A stretch of DNA of 64,000 nucleotides. It comes from Spodoptera frugiperda (Eukaryota > Arthropoda > Insecta > Lepidoptera > Noctuidae). Of the stretch, positions 1 to 10,870 are shown in pieces (position 1 is the first letter of the stretch; every line of letters begins with the position of its first letter). A program made the position numbers and the translations under genes. The notes under the pieces are model-generated. The model had not been told where the DNA came from. It did not search any database and worked only from the letters and a program-made list of their open reading frames with translations. The DNA lies in NCBI RefSeq assembly GCF_023101765.2, contig NC_064228.1:3960501-4024500 (forward strand), in the 5' to 3' direction.

Positions 1-59
1 AGCGTGATAGTGTATTTCCATATAGAAATGCGTGTGATTACTGAAGACTCAATCCTCCA

Positions 60-185
60 ATAATCCTAATATCCTAATATCCCCAATAAACGCCCAAAAG
101 GCTGGCAACGGACTTCTTACTCCTCTGGTGTTGCGGGTGCCAATGGTCTATACCGATTGTTTACTACCAGATAAACTTCTTTTAC
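60..185 (+). repeat. Dispersed repeat family B, degenerate copy
   Basis: Contains the family B landmarks CCCAAAAGGCTGGCAACG, CCTCTGGTGTT and a degenerate GATTGTTTACCA. Family B recurs at least ten times here and resembles 3' ends of moth LINE or SINE elements; its class is not proven. Confidence 0.55.
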
Positions 186-595
186 ATTAGAATAGATCTT
201 ACTTAAAGGTTTGTCTCGGTGCGGTGTGACGTCGCATCCCATTTATGTGTACAAGCCCTAAAAACCAACCCTTTATTTTATCCAAACCTACTTAAGACTC
301 CACCAAAAAACCTTTAGTAAACGCCTCAAAGATTCAGAAACTATCTGAAACTAAGATTGATAGACTCAAGTTATTACTCCAACGTTAATAAAAACAACCT
401 TATGTTCGGCAGGATCATCTATCATAGCTGAGAAACCAGCCTAAGGCGAAACCAAGACCTTTGTTGTAGAATTAAATGTATTAGGTGTAGAGGTCTTTTT
501 ATTTGGTCATGTTATTACAAATGTGACTGCAGGGTTGTTGGAACCGACTTTGCATACCTATACATCTGAATAGACAGGTAATTGTGAACATGTTA

Positions 596-730
596 AGGGT
601 AGGCAGAGGTGCACGTTACGGCACGTAATGCCGCTGTACACTGTACACCCACTTTTCACCATTTGTATTATAAGTTCCATGTATAAGCGGGTGAGCCTAT
701 TGCCATATACTGGGCACAATTCCAGACGCC
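596..730 (-). repeat. tRNA-derived SINE family C, 3' part
   Basis: Matches the tail of the complete family C copy at 15329 in reverse orientation (GGTGCAC, CACCATTTGTATTATAAGT, TACTGGGCACAATTCCAGA). It is joined directly to a family B copy on its right. Confidence 0.65.
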
Positions 731-935
731 GTGCTACTAATCCTAACCCCCAAAAGGCTGGCAACGCACTTGTGACGCCTCTGGTGTTTCAAGTGTCCAT
801 GGGCGGCGGCGATTGCTTACCATCAGGTGACACGTCTGCTCGTTCTCGTGTTCCATAAAAAAAAAACAATACATGGGCGGCGGCGATTGCTTACCATCAG
901 GTGACACGTCTGATCGTTCTCGTGTTCCATAAAAT
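731..935 (+). repeat. Family B repeat, 3' end partly duplicated in tandem
   Basis: The family B core ends in TGTTCCATAAAAAAAAAA near 862. The last ~65 bp (GGCGGCGGCGATTGCTTACC onward) is then repeated at about 872-935. The A-rich end supports a retroposon tail. Confidence 0.65.
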
Positions 936-950
936 CAATACTTATGAAAA

Positions 951-1071
951 ATTTTCGAAATACCGAAAAAAATGCCAGTAATACTTTGCCCGACCCAGTA
1001 ATCGACTCCAAGATCCCTTGTCCGGCCCTCGCACTTGCGACAATTTGATCAACGAGGCAGTCAGTGAGAGG
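951..1071 (-). repeat. tRNA-derived SINE family C, tRNA-like head
   Basis: Reverse-complement tRNA-like head, with decayed B box, matching the heads at 15329 and 38184. Together with 596-730 it looks like one family C element split by family B insertions. Confidence 0.6.
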
Positions 1072-1117
1072 CAGTCTTAAGAATGAAATGAAGAGTGTTA
1101 AGGATTCAGTATATAAT

Positions 1118-1418
1118 GTTTTTTTATGGAACACCGTTAAACGAGCCGACTTATCACCTGATGGACAGCAATCGCCGCCGTCCAAGACACTTGAAACACC
1201 AGAGGCGTTACAAGTTTTTTACCAGCATTTTTGGGGTTGGGAATTTAAGGGTTGTTGGGGAATCGGGGATTGGGAAGATTGGGAATGGCCTCCGGTAACC
1301 TCACTCACACAATGAAACAACGCAAGCGCTGTTTCACGACGATTTTCTGAACGGCCGTGGTATCACTCCGGTCGAGCCAGCCCATTCGTGCCGAAGCATG
1401 GTTCTCCCACACTTAAAA
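1118..1418 (-). repeat. Family B repeat, long copy
   Basis: The longest family B copy here, about 300 bp, reversed. It runs from TTTTTTTATGGAACAC through GGCGTTACAAG, TTGTTGGGGAATCGGGGATT and CTCACTCACACA to TGCCGAAGCATGGTTCTCCC. A similar long copy lies at 36937-37217 and a forward one at 61653-61880. Short ORFs overlapping it are repeat-derived. Confidence 0.7.
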
Positions 1419-1428
1419 CATTATGAAC

Positions 1429-1752
1429 GTGTTAAGGTTTAGTATGAACATAATATATTGTACTTATGATCCTGTTATTGCTGCTTTAAACTTGAGCTCT
1501 CTGGGGTTTTTTTTTTGAGGGAGGAATATCATCCAATTATTTCTCCCGCCCTGGGCGGGACGAGAGGGAGTGTCAGACTCTTACTGACTAAAAACCACCC
1601 CGTTCCTACTCCTGCTTTTTGAGCCGGGGCCCCGGTAAACCCGCTAGGTAGTCCGCAGCTCCGGAGGTAGTCAGTGTTAAGGTTTCAGTATGAACATAAT
1701 ATATAGTACTTATGACCCTGTTACCGCTGGTTTAAACTTGAGCTCTCTGGGG
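1429..1752. repeat. Direct repeat of ~79 bp flanking a family A SINE
   Basis: Positions 1429-1506 and 1674-1752 are direct repeats, about 92% identical by eye (both contain AGTATGAACATAATATAT and TTAAACTTGAGCTCTCTGGG). They flank the family A element at 1507-1665. They could be an unusually long target-site duplication or a local duplication. Confidence 0.75.
1507..1665 (-). mobile_element. SINE-like family A
   Basis: Full-length reversed copy: T-run, then TCATCCAAT, TCTCCCGCC, the hairpin GTCAG-ACTCTTACTGAC-type segment, CTAAAAACCACCCCGTTC, and the head CCGCAGCTCCGGA. On the sense (-) strand it starts TCCGGAGCTGCGGACTACC and ends in an A-tail. Confidence 0.85.
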
Positions 1753-2107
1753 TGGCCAGAGATCAAAGCAACGTATGAAAGATTAATTTCTATGGTAAAG
1801 TTTAATGTTTCATGTGCGTGTGTTTGTTGCTATGTTATGTTATGGGGCTTACTTAAGTATTACGTAATGGGTAGGATTATAAGAATGTTAGAGGATTTTG
1901 TTTGGTTAGTTGTCGTTTGTGTGTGTGTGTTTGTGGGACTATCGAACTAGGAATATTATGTTTGACTGTTTTGATATTATGTAAAAAGAATTTTTGGTTA
2001 AAAAAATAATAGCTAAGTACATAAATAAACTGAACCTCGCTCACTTAAACAACTACAAAATACCTATTCAATTCTGGATGCATTTCTAACTGACTATCGA
2101 CGACTGA
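1753..2107. other. AT-rich intergenic DNA
   Basis: No exon with splice signals and no recognised repeat. Includes a short GT-rich stretch near 1920-1935. Confidence 0.5.
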
Positions 2108-2226
2108 CGAGCATGCATGAAAGACTGATGACTGTTGATGAAGCGAAAGATGTATGTAAGAATCGTAGTAGTCGGCGTTCCATAGTCTCTACCTACCCCA
2201 TGTGAGACAGCCGTAAGGTTATGTAT
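2108..2226 (+). mobile_element. 5'-truncated LINE tail (RTE/CR1-like), copy 1
   Basis: Shares GCATGCATGAA, ATGACTGTTGATGAAGCGAA and GGTTATGTATG with 10610-10731. The better copy there encodes the end of a reverse-transcriptase-like ORF. This copy is decayed. Confidence 0.55.
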
Positions 2227-2830
2227 GTATGGAGTCTGATAAAAACTAAAATTTTAAATTTTATAACATGAGACAATCATCTTAATCAAAATTAATATAT
2301 CTAGTAATATTTCATCGAACAATCAAATTGAAAACCTTATATTCATATTCAACAATGATTAACAAAATCAAATAATAGCTAATCAAATAAAATTTTAATC
2401 GTATTCCATTTGATTACAATACCCAACTCGATTTAATATCGAGTACAATTTTAATCGATTCCAACCCAACGACTCTGTAAAGGTAGGTTATTTAATCGAT
2501 ACCATCGAATTGAGTGGTACCTATGTAATTTCATTCGAGTAACAGCTCTGTAATCGATTACAAGGTTGAATTTGTTTTGAGGTTTGTTTTAATGTAATTT
2601 GTTGGTTTTTATTGGCTTATAATTTGGCCATTTGGTCACGGCAGAGTAAACAATATATTTTAGAGCTGTTCCTAGTCTTGCCGTGGGTACCGTATACCCA
2701 AACCTCCAAAGAGTGCCTAGCAACGTTCTCTGATAAACCTAAACTGTATTGTGATCTCCCAAGCGTGGAGATTATGACAATCGCTTTTATGTAGAGTGGT
2801 ATTATGTATTCTACTACCATATTCCAGGCG
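2227..2830. other. AT-rich intergenic DNA
   Basis: Repeated short ATCGATT/TTTAATCG words between about 2395 and 2560. No protein-coding exon was recognised. Confidence 0.45.
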
Positions 2831-3015
2831 TTACGGTAGGTAGAGACTCTGGGCGTCGGGGATCACGCGACGATTTCCGACCACCGAATAAGTGCAGTTC
2901 TACTGACGACGAGCAAGGATAGCTCGCCGTCCAATCAGAACCAGACCCGAGTCGCGTTCCACGTACGCTTCAAAGAGCCATCAGACCACCACATTTGAGG
3001 CCCTACTGAGTCACA
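2831..3015 (+). repeat. GC-rich repeat fragment, possible LINE ORF piece
   Basis: A GC-rich island in AT-rich DNA with about 60 codons open in one frame, including the string SDHRIS, which resembles the last catalytic motif of APE-type LINE endonucleases. Its end (ATCAGACCACCAC) is shared with sequence abutting the family A SINE heads at 25692 and 60064. The endonuclease reading is inference. Confidence 0.45.
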
Positions 3016-3710
3016 TCTATGGTGCATTTAGTAATAACTATTACTTTTTAGTAATACCATTTAGTAATATAGGTAAAATATATTTTAGCTATTTGCTAAA
3101 TATATCTAAAAGAAAAACAATACCTGTAATAGAAACTGTCAACAAAATTAAAATTAATTAAATATATATAAAAAAGATGGAAGCCGGAATTCATTCGACA
3201 ACAAAAAAATATATTTTGAACAAAAAAAATATTACTTCCGTAACGAAGCAAAATATTTCGACATTCAAAATAACATAAAAACCCTCAATCGAAAAACGAC
3301 TTTAATCCCACAGATATAAGGCAAAAAATCGGAAAAACTTCATTCATATTCCTTTTCTTTCTTTTAACGTTTCATACCTCTTCAGTGTTCATAGGAATAT
3401 CGACTCTAATACTAATAAATACAAGGTAGAAAATCGGAAAATAGTCTATTTTTCCTAATTTTTCCTTCCTATATTTGTGGACTATTAATCATGGTACAGA
3501 GTGAGACTATAGTCACCCTATTTGTCATGACTCAGCTACTTAATGGAGGGTAGGCAGAATTAATGGCTTGAGTAATTGATTTCATTCCTTTGTCATAACT
3601 TGCTGGCTAATCAACTATGTAGGATTGTTATTCTCGAAACCGTTAATAGAAAAATCTAAATATTTGTTTTATTTAATTGGACCAATTTTATTAAGGCATT
3701 CGTAGGAACA
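3016..3710. other. AT-rich intergenic DNA
   Basis: AT-rich DNA with no ORF, splice structure or clear repeat that I can support. Confidence 0.5.
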
Positions 3711-3935
3711 CCAATCTCTAATTTCCAATCACGAATCTCCAATCTCTAACCTCCAATCTCCAATTTTCAATCTCGAATCTCGAATCACGAAATCTCAAAT
3801 CTCGAATCTCGAATCTCCAATCTTGAATCTCGAATCTCCAATCTTGAATCTCCAATCTTCAATCTCTAATCTCCTGTCTCCAGTCTCTAAACTCCAAACT
3901 CCAAACTTCAATTTCCAATCCCCAATCGGACAAGG
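3711..3935. repeat. Short-unit minisatellite (AATCTC-based)
   Basis: About 225 bp of degenerate 7-8 bp units of the form AATCTCC / AATCTCG. A short ORF over it (about 3823-4068 +) is a by-product. Confidence 0.8.
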
Positions 3936-4454
3936 CCGACAACGCTTTTTCAACTTAAGAGAAGTTGTATGGATCTACGGGCAGCGCCGATTGCTTACCG
4001 TTTGCTCATTTGATGCCATTTTCTATAAAAAAAAAAAACTAAATAATTTGCATAGGATATTAAATTAGACTCTACGCTATTGGCAATAAAGTTTAAACAC
4101 CAATGACGGCAATATTACAACATTTTACGGTTACTAGCCAAACCAAAACAGAACGCAAGATCCCTACATTTAAAATTTTAATGAACAATATTTCGCCTTT
4201 AATTCCATAAGGTCCAAATTCCCATGAAACAAAGGGAGAACTTACTAATATTTAACGTGGCAACAGCTTCCTCGAGTAAATTGGATTTTGGAACTTATCT
4301 GTCAGAGAAATATTTCGTTTGATGGGACTTTAACTTTGTTATTTGAACATACTTCTTAATACCGACTTGGATTATTAAGTGGTACTCGGATAGGTTCAGT
4401 AGTTAGAATTAAGGCTGCTAATTGCGATAGCTTATGATCACGGGGTATGAAAAT

Positions 4455-4640
4455 TAAAAATCTATTTAGTCCGTCAGTTAGGTAATGAAAAAATATTAGA
4501 CACGTATTTTTTTGTTTTGTCGTATAAGATAACAATACTTAGATAAAACGAATCAAAGTTTAGGAGCAAATACGTCTATTCCACGTATAAAACGGGCGTA
4601 AAAGTGACCTCACGCGGTATTTAAAATCAATATCGCTCTT
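4455..4640 (+). repeat. Dispersed repeat family J (MITE-like), copy 1
   Basis: About 185 bp shared with 20690-20880 (+) and 42262-42430 (-): AAATCTATTTAGTC, AAAATATTAGACACGTA, AGCAAATACGTC, CACGTATAAAA. No coding capacity. The ends are not defined well enough to assign a transposon class. Confidence 0.7.
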
Positions 4641-4812
4641 TGAAAGTAATTGTTTCCGTCAAAAAAAATAGAAAAAAATACGTGTCTAATGTTTTAAAAT
4701 AATCTACAAGACGGACATTAAAATATAAATTAGTCATCTACCCTATTGATGAGGTGGAATAATGATTTTGCCGATCCAACTTTCCTATTATAAATGCACC
4801 CAGGAAAATATC

Positions 4813-4959
4813 CTAAACTAACTAGCGGGTTTACCGGGGCTCCGGCTCGAAAAGCAGGAGTAGGAACGGGGTGGTTTTTAGTCAGTAAGAGTTTGATACT
4901 CCCTCTCGTCTCGCCCAAGGCGGAAGAAGTCACAGGATGGGTTTTTCCCCTCAAAAAAA
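4813..4959 (+). mobile_element. SINE-like family A
   Basis: Near full-length forward copy with the conserved GCAGGAGTAGGAACGGGGTG, TTTTTAGTCAGTAAGAGT and an A-rich end. The first bases of the head have diverged. Confidence 0.85.
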
Positions 4960-5390
4960 TTGTGGGCCAATGTCTTTTTTTAAAGGAAATAAAGTTTCTT
5001 TTCTACAGTTTTATCATAATATATGGATACGGTAAATAGTCACAAAATTTTGGTAAGTATGTGCTAAAAATATCTGAACAAGAAGCGACACAGGTTGCTT
5101 AGCAACGCCCGGCTCAATCCAATCGTACGGTTTATTAAATTTTCATTTAATCTTCACAAAGGCCTATATTTCTTTCTCTTTATGAAGTAGGTAGTCGTTT
5201 TAATACTGTCTTTGGGTTATCTAATCTTTTTTTAAAGACTTTCTAAGTGGTCTTAAATGCAACTGGTAAATACGTGTTTCGATTAGCAGAATAAAGAAAA
5301 TACGCAATCTCGAAAACGAAAACCACAAATCTTACATGAGGCACAGTAAAACTGCGTAAAATTTTACCTAATAATGAAAAAATAACAAGG
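4960..5390. other. Intergenic DNA
   Basis: AT-rich; nothing recognised. Confidence 0.4.
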
Positions 5391-5627
5391 TTTTTCCATG
5401 TCGTGCGTGCGTTTACAACGTGTATACATATAAACCTTCTATTATCTCTTTTTTAATATAAAAACGTTGCCCCACTCCAAGGTATTTCTCTTGCGTCGTT
5501 GCGTTGCGTTTACAAACATACAAGTTCACATACACATAACACCCAGACCCGAAACAACAATTTGTGAATCACACAAAGAGTTGCTCCGTCCGGGAATCGA
5601 GCCTACAAAAGCCATACAATTATCATA
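5391..5627 (-). repeat. tRNA-derived SINE family D
   Basis: Matches family D at 47080-47265: GTTGCCCCACTCCAAG, GCGTTTACAAACATACAAGT, ACCCAGACCCGAAACAACA, ATCACACAAAGAGTTGCTCC. The sense strand is minus and the tRNA-like head is truncated. Confidence 0.65.
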
Positions 5628-5968
5628 GCCTAAACCTTTTAAAATCAACCAATATTTTTACATTTCAATCATTTTTGTCCAAAAAACAAAACAAAACACA
5701 AACAGTAAATAACAAATGTTTGTTTTATGGATTACTGCACAAACAAAAACAAGACTGAGCCTTAAAAACAGAATTCCATTAAAAACGCCACAAACGTACA
5801 AGTCCACTCGAAACATTCGGGTTCCGTACCACCAAAAAACATGGAAAACTTTTGTTTTGTGGGGTCTTTGTGCGAATTATATATTTTTATATGTATACGG
5901 TATTTTTATTTATACTTTGTTGACTGTTTTGATACTTTTATTTGAAAGGCTTTAGAATTAGCTAGAAT

Positions 5969-6049
5969 CCGAAGCTGCGGACTACCTAGCGGGTTTACCG
6001 GGGCTCCTGCTCGAAAAGCAGGAGTAGATCCGGGGTGATTTTTAGTCCG
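5969..6049 (+). mobile_element. SINE-like family A, 3'-truncated
   Basis: Head half only (GCTGCGGACTACCTAGCGGG to TTTTTAGTC); the match stops in the hairpin region. Confidence 0.75.
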
Positions 6050-6165
6050 CGTAATTACGGCGCCATTTTTTGTGAAGTTGTGGTATCACGCCGGTTGAGT
6101 AAACCTATCTTTTGACTATTCTACATGAAAAATAATCTAAGCTAGTCATTTATTCTAGCTGAATC

Positions 6166-6325
6166 TTTTTAAGGGGGTAAATCATCCAATGACTTCACTC
6201 GCCTTACGCGAAGCGAGAGGCGAGAGGGAGTGTCAGACTCTTACTGACTAAAAACCATCCCGTTCCTACTCCTGCTTTTCGAGCCGGAGCCCCGGTAAAC
6301 CCACTAGGGAGTTCGCAGCTATGGA
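6166..6325 (-). mobile_element. SINE-like family A
   Basis: Near full-length reversed copy. The second stem region is enlarged (GCCTTACGCGAAGCGAGAGGC), which lengthens the predicted stem. Confidence 0.85.
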
Positions 6326-7000
6326 GTAAATATAGTAAGAACCGCTTCTTCCTCAAAGAACCCTAATAATAATTTCAAGTCCTCTTCACTCTCGGTTAAG
6401 AAAATTGATATTATTTTCAAGGGGCATACTCAGTAGACGTCTTAGAAGAGTTTCGAGAGCCTATTACATTACCGATAGTGGTGGGAACAAAGGCATGTCG
6501 ATAAAATTGTGTACCGATACCGATATTGTGTCATTGGATAGTGTTGTGCGAGTAAGTTGTTGTATTATAATTTAATGTTGTTATGTTTAAGGGCAGATTT
6601 TCTTTGAAGGAGTTTTTTGTGTGTGTTTACACATTTTTTACGTTTACATTTCATTATTGTTGAAACAAGGAAATTCTTTTTTTATTTAGTAGCACTCTTT
6701 CAGATTATCAGAATGTATATTTGAGGACCATAGTAGAGCAAAGGGTCCCTCAGTATGTTAACTTAGTACGTAAGTCCTGCCATTTTTTTACAATCTCTCT
6801 GATACATCATTTGATCATTTACTTATTGTATATATTATGTATATATGAGAACAATGTAACGTTTATTTAACATTAGCACGTATCACTATCTGACGTTTTA
6901 ATAATCAGAGAATTGTAAACATGATGTAATACGCATAACATCTACCACAAAAACAAAACTAATATAATGGCATGTAAAAAAACCTGTCAAACTGAAACTT
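6326..7000. other. AT-rich intergenic DNA
   Basis: No gene or repeat recognised. Confidence 0.4.
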
Positions 7001-8990
7001 CGTGTAATAAATTACCCTTGTTTCAGGCATTTATTACCCTAATAAATACGTTGGGTAAGGCCAATAAAGTGTATAGGCTATATTCTACTATAATAGGCTT
7101 CTCCAAATAGGACAAGCATTGATGCAAAGTAATAAAATCCAATTGTTAATTAATGCTAACTATAATAAAACAAACAACATGTTTCAAAAATGGCTAACGA
7201 CGAACGAATAAAATTTATTTAAAATAAGAAAACAAAAGACAATGTAAAGTGTAGTTGACATGTTTGCCACTAGATGGCGCTAGTAGTTCTATATTTTGAT
7301 ATTTATAACACTCCCCCTCAAAATATAGAATATTTGAAACTACATAACATGCAATAACATCAATGCAATAACAACAACATTCATGCAAATACTTAATACT
7401 TAAATAAACTTACACTCTAACAATTCCTAAAGCATTTACATGTTTATAATGTTTTACAGTATTCAGGCTTTTGGTAAATAAATCCGCAGGCATATCAGAT
7501 GTACATAAATAATTAACACTAACAATATTATCATTTACAATTTCTCTGCAATAGTGATACCTGACATCTATATGCTTAGTTTTATTATGGAATACAGGAT
7601 TTAGTAACAATTTCTGAGCACTCATACTATCATTATATAAAGTAATAGTATACATTCTATCAGTCACTTCATGTTGTAAGTTTCTGAGATATACTGCCTC
7701 TTTGCAGGCTTCTGATATTGACACATATTCGGCTTCAGTACTAGAAAGTGAAATACATTTTTGTTTACTACAATTCCAAGATATAACTGATCCTGACAAC
7801 ATAAAACAAAACCCTGAATATGATTTCCTGTCATTAACATCATTGCTCCAATCTGCATCAACATATCCTTCAATATTATTATTTTTAATATTACTGTATT
7901 TCAAACCTAAATTTTTTGTTTTCTTTAAATATCTGAGAATTCTTTTAGCATAAACCCAATGCTCTTCAGTATTACAATTATTGAATTGACTTAGATATGA
8001 CACTGCATAAGCTATATCAGGACGTGTCATCACAACTAAATACATCAAACTACCGATAAGCTGCTGATAAGGATTCTGACTATTACAATTAATATTCTCC
8101 TTTTTACATTTTAAATTTACCTCCATTGGAGTATTCACTGTTTTACAATCAGTCATGTTAAATTTGGATAACAATTTATCAATATATTTCTCTTGACTTA
8201 AAGTAACAGAACAATTTTCTTTATCAAAATTAACTGACATTCCAAGACATTCCTTTACAATCCCTAAGTCTTTCAACACAAAATTCTTACCTAACATGCT
8301 CTTAAGATGATTAGTTTCAGTTTTATTATTCGAAAAAACAAAAAAATCATCGACATACAATGTCACAATGGTTTTACTACTACCAACTGACTTAATATAC
8401 AAACATGGTTCAATTTTAGATTTAACATAACCTATGTTTAACAAACATTCATCAACTTTTTTGTACCATGCTCTTGAAGATTGTTTTAGGCCATAAATTG
8501 CCTTTTTTAATTTAAGAACTTGACCACTGTGGGTCGAATCAGAAAACCCTACTGGTATCTGCATAAAAATTGTTTCTTCAAGAGTACCATTCAAAAAAGC
8601 AGTTGTTACATCAAGATGCACAATATCTAGACTTAGCTGAACAGAGAGAGCAAATAATAACCTCAATGTGGTATGCCTTACTACAGGAGAAAAAGTATCT
8701 GTATAGTCTACACCTTCAATCTGTGAAAAACCTTTTGCCACTAAACGTGCACGATAACGAACTTTATTCTCACTGTCATACTTTTTACGCAACACCCACT
8801 TGCACTGCACAACTCTACTGTCTTTTGGAGCATCGCACAACTCCCACGCATCATTTTCTTTGAAACACTGTAATTCTTCCCGCATAGCTAACCTCCACTG
8901 TTCCTTTTCAGGACCTTTCAATGCTTCACACAAAGATAATCCAGCGGCATCATCATAGGTTTGTAAACCTAACATTCAGAACTAAAAGTG
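7001..8990 (-). mobile_element. 5'-truncated Ty1/Copia LTR retrotransposon
   Basis: On the minus strand the order is pol (8975-7410), a polypurine tract GAGGGGGAG just right of 7311, then a probable 3' LTR beginning TGTTATAAATATC at about 7311. The far LTR end is uncertain (about 7002-7030). The gag, protease and integrase regions and the 5' LTR are missing, and the break near 8990 abuts a ~100-bp tandem repeat. This is an incomplete, non-autonomous remnant. Confidence 0.85.
7410..8975 (-). CDS. Copia pol fragment: reverse transcriptase and RNase H
   Basis: A 521-codon open frame with the C-terminal half of a Ty1/Copia polyprotein. The N-terminal part carries the Copia RT start (WRLAMREEL, CKWVLRKKY, ARLVAKGFSQ) and the catalytic YVDD at 8346-8357. 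The C-terminal part is RNase H (GYVDADWSND, SSTEAEYVS, TKHIDVRYHY, ADLFTKSL). No stop or frameshift interrupts it, which suggests a recent insertion. Integrase and gag are absent, so the frame begins inside pol and the listed first Met is not a natural start. In an intact element the enzyme copies element RNA in cytoplasmic particles. The PPT and LTR follow the stop within about 100 bp. Confidence 0.9.
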   Translation of the reverse strand: MLGLQTYDDAAGLSLCEALKGPEKEQWRLAMREELQCFKENDAWELCDAPKDSRVVQCKWVLRKKYDSENKVRYRARLVAKGFSQIEGVDYTDTFSPVVRHTTLRLLFALSVQLSLDIVHLDVTTAFLNGTLEETIFMQIPVGFSDSTHSGQVLKLKKAIYGLKQSSRAWYKKVDECLLNIGYVKSKIEPCLYIKSVGSSKTIVTLYVDDFFVFSNNKTETNHLKSMLGKNFVLKDLGIVKECLGMSVNFDKENCSVTLSQEKYIDKLLSKFNMTDCKTVNTPMEVNLKCKKENINCNSQNPYQQLIGSLMYLVVMTRPDIAYAVSYLSQFNNCNTEEHWVYAKRILRYLKKTKNLGLKYSNIKNNNIEGYVDADWSNDVNDRKSYSGFCFMLSGSVISWNCSKQKCISLSSTEAEYVSISEACKEAVYLRNLQHEVTDRMYTITLYNDSMSAQKLLLNPVFHNKTKHIDVRYHYCREIVNDNIVSVNYLCTSDMPADLFTKSLNTVKHYKHVNALGIVRV

Positions 8991-9072
8991 TTTGTTAACA
9001 AACAGTTAGTGATACAAGTACACACCAGTTAACTGGCTTTCCGTTTAACTGTGTACACACGTCAAACTACAA

Positions 9073-9341
9073 AACCAGTATAACCTGACCCTCCAATGTA
9101 CAGAAAGTTCTTACAAAGCGAGACCATGAAAAACTGGTTCTTTATCGCTCTATGTGTGTATGAGTACAATACTACCAGTATAACTTGACCCTCTAATATG
9201 GGGAAAGTCCTTACAAAGCGAGACCATGAAAAACTGGTCTTAATATCTCTATGTGTGTGTGATTACACTACTTCCAGTATAACTTGACCCTCCAATGTGG
9301 GGAAAATTCGGACAAAGCGAGACCATGAAAAACTGGTTGTA

Positions 9342-9372
<31 letters not shown>
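9073..9372. repeat. Three tandem ~100-bp units plus (GT)n
   Basis: Three copies (from about 9073, 9174 and 9273) of a unit holding CCAGTATAAC..TGACC, CAAAGCGAGACCATGAAAAA and CTGGT, each ending in a TATGTGTGTG stretch. The last runs into a (GT)12-like microsatellite (9349-9372). An inverted single core lies at about 11265-11332. Confidence 0.85.
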
Positions 9373-10033
9373 AGACTAACTGAACCAAACTACGTTTAAC
9401 AGTAGCCAGAGGGCGTAACTGAGTAAATAAACACAAATTGTACGTTTGTATGTTTTCGTGTTTTTTGTTTTTTATATAAATAACAAATGTTTGCAAATAC
9501 AATCGCTGCGAGATTGTTTTCTGTTTGTAATTGGGATTGTTTTTGTTTAAGTATAGAATAAAAGTATTTTCTGTAGAAAAATTACGGTACGGTACAAATA
9601 TTTATGTGAACTAGTGGTCGCCTAGTGGTCGAAATTCAACCATATACGATTTAATTTACAATACCACTTAACATACGTTCAAGGATAATTTTTATTTAAC
9701 TCAAACTCAAACAAACTCTTTTCATATGAGACGTGAGAATATCATCGCAATGTCTATAGATTTTGACGTTTTGTCAAATACGATCAGATACTATGCATGT
9801 GTGTGTAATGTTTTATTTATTGATTTAATGTACTTTATAAGCATTATTTTTGAAAAATATTAGCGTCCTGCACTTCTCCTACACATAAACTATAAGTGTA
9901 CCAAATTTTATGTCCGCGCAATTTTTGTAAAAAGCGGTCCAAAGTTTTTGCATCACGTATTAATATATAGATTCTTGACGCCGCGTGCTTTCGACTTCAT
10001 TTCTTTACATAAGGTGTTCTAAAATTATCTACC
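9373..10033. other. AT-rich intergenic DNA
   Basis: No supported gene. Confidence 0.4.
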
Positions 10034-10049
10034 ACGGCTTTAATGAGGA

Positions 10050-10208
10050 TCCGGAGCTGTGGACTTCTTAGCGGGTTTACCAGGGCTGTGACTTGAAAAG
10101 CAAGAGTAGGAACAGAGTGATTTTTAGTCAGTAAGAGTCTAACACTCCCTCTCGCCTCGTCTAAGAAGAGAGAAGTCATTAGACGATTTTCAGCCCTAAA
10201 AAAAAAAG
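10050..10208 (+). mobile_element. SINE-like family A with target-site duplication
   Basis: Full-length forward copy ending in an A-run. Flanked by similar 14-bp direct repeats at 10034-10047 (ACGGCTTTAATGAG) and 10209-10222 (ACGACTTTAATGGG), 12 of 14 identical. Confidence 0.85.
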
Positions 10209-10609
10209 ACGACTTTAATGGGAGGTAGTATTGTGTTTCAAGATTACAATAGTAAATATAAATTATTGATTAAGAGTAATTTTATTTTCTTTCAAATTAA
10301 AGAGCTATCTCTTTCTGTCTCTGTCAGATATCAATTGTTACAAAACAATTAAAGAAGAAGATATTAATAAATATCTTCCGATTTATTTCGTTGCGGGATC
10401 CAAGACAGTCATTCATGTCCCTGGGACGCGCCGGACTTCAATGTTCCAGTTATTGTTTTCAACGTTGTATCTACTGTAGATCCTGGCTTACAGGAATTGT
10501 AGGGGTATGTATGGTGGCGGGCTTGTTCCAAAAAATATACATAATGTACTTAATTGAGACCTAACACGCTCTGGGAAAAAAAGAGCATATTAAACAGAAG
10601 TACCGCCGA

Positions 10610-10731
10610 GCATGCATGAAAAGACTGATGACTGTTGATGAAGCGAAAGAGATGTGTAAGAATCGTAGCAATTGGCGTTCCATTGTCTTTGCCTATCCCC
10701 ATGGGAGATAGGCGTGAGGTTATGTATGATA
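10610..10731 (+). mobile_element. 5'-truncated LINE tail (RTE/CR1-like), copy 2
   Basis: One frame reads MTVDEAKEMCKNRSNWRSIV, then ends in a stop at TAG, followed by a short 3' UTR (GCGTGAGGTTATGTATG). The NR..WR..V ending resembles the extreme C-terminus of LINE reverse-transcriptase ORFs. The clade is inferred. Confidence 0.6.
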
Positions 10732-10796
10732 AATGATATTTATTTTGCAAATAGGTTGCAATGTAACTCTTTTACACGACAATCTCTTAAATAACT

Positions 10797-10870
10797 AAAG
10801 TCAAAGTCAAAGTCAATGTCAAAATTATTTATTTCAAATAGACCAGGAATGCACTTTTGAACGTCAAAGC
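10797..10870. repeat. Dispersed moth-type repeat with GTCAAA motif
   Basis: (AGTCAA)n followed by TTATTTATTTCAAATAGACC and TTTTGAACGTCAAAG. Related pieces in reverse orientation are at about 12285-12320 and 12478-12540. Confidence 0.55.

Noticed and set aside
3823..4068. 81-aa ORF rich in Asn/Leu/Ser
   Set aside because: Produced by the AATCTC minisatellite.
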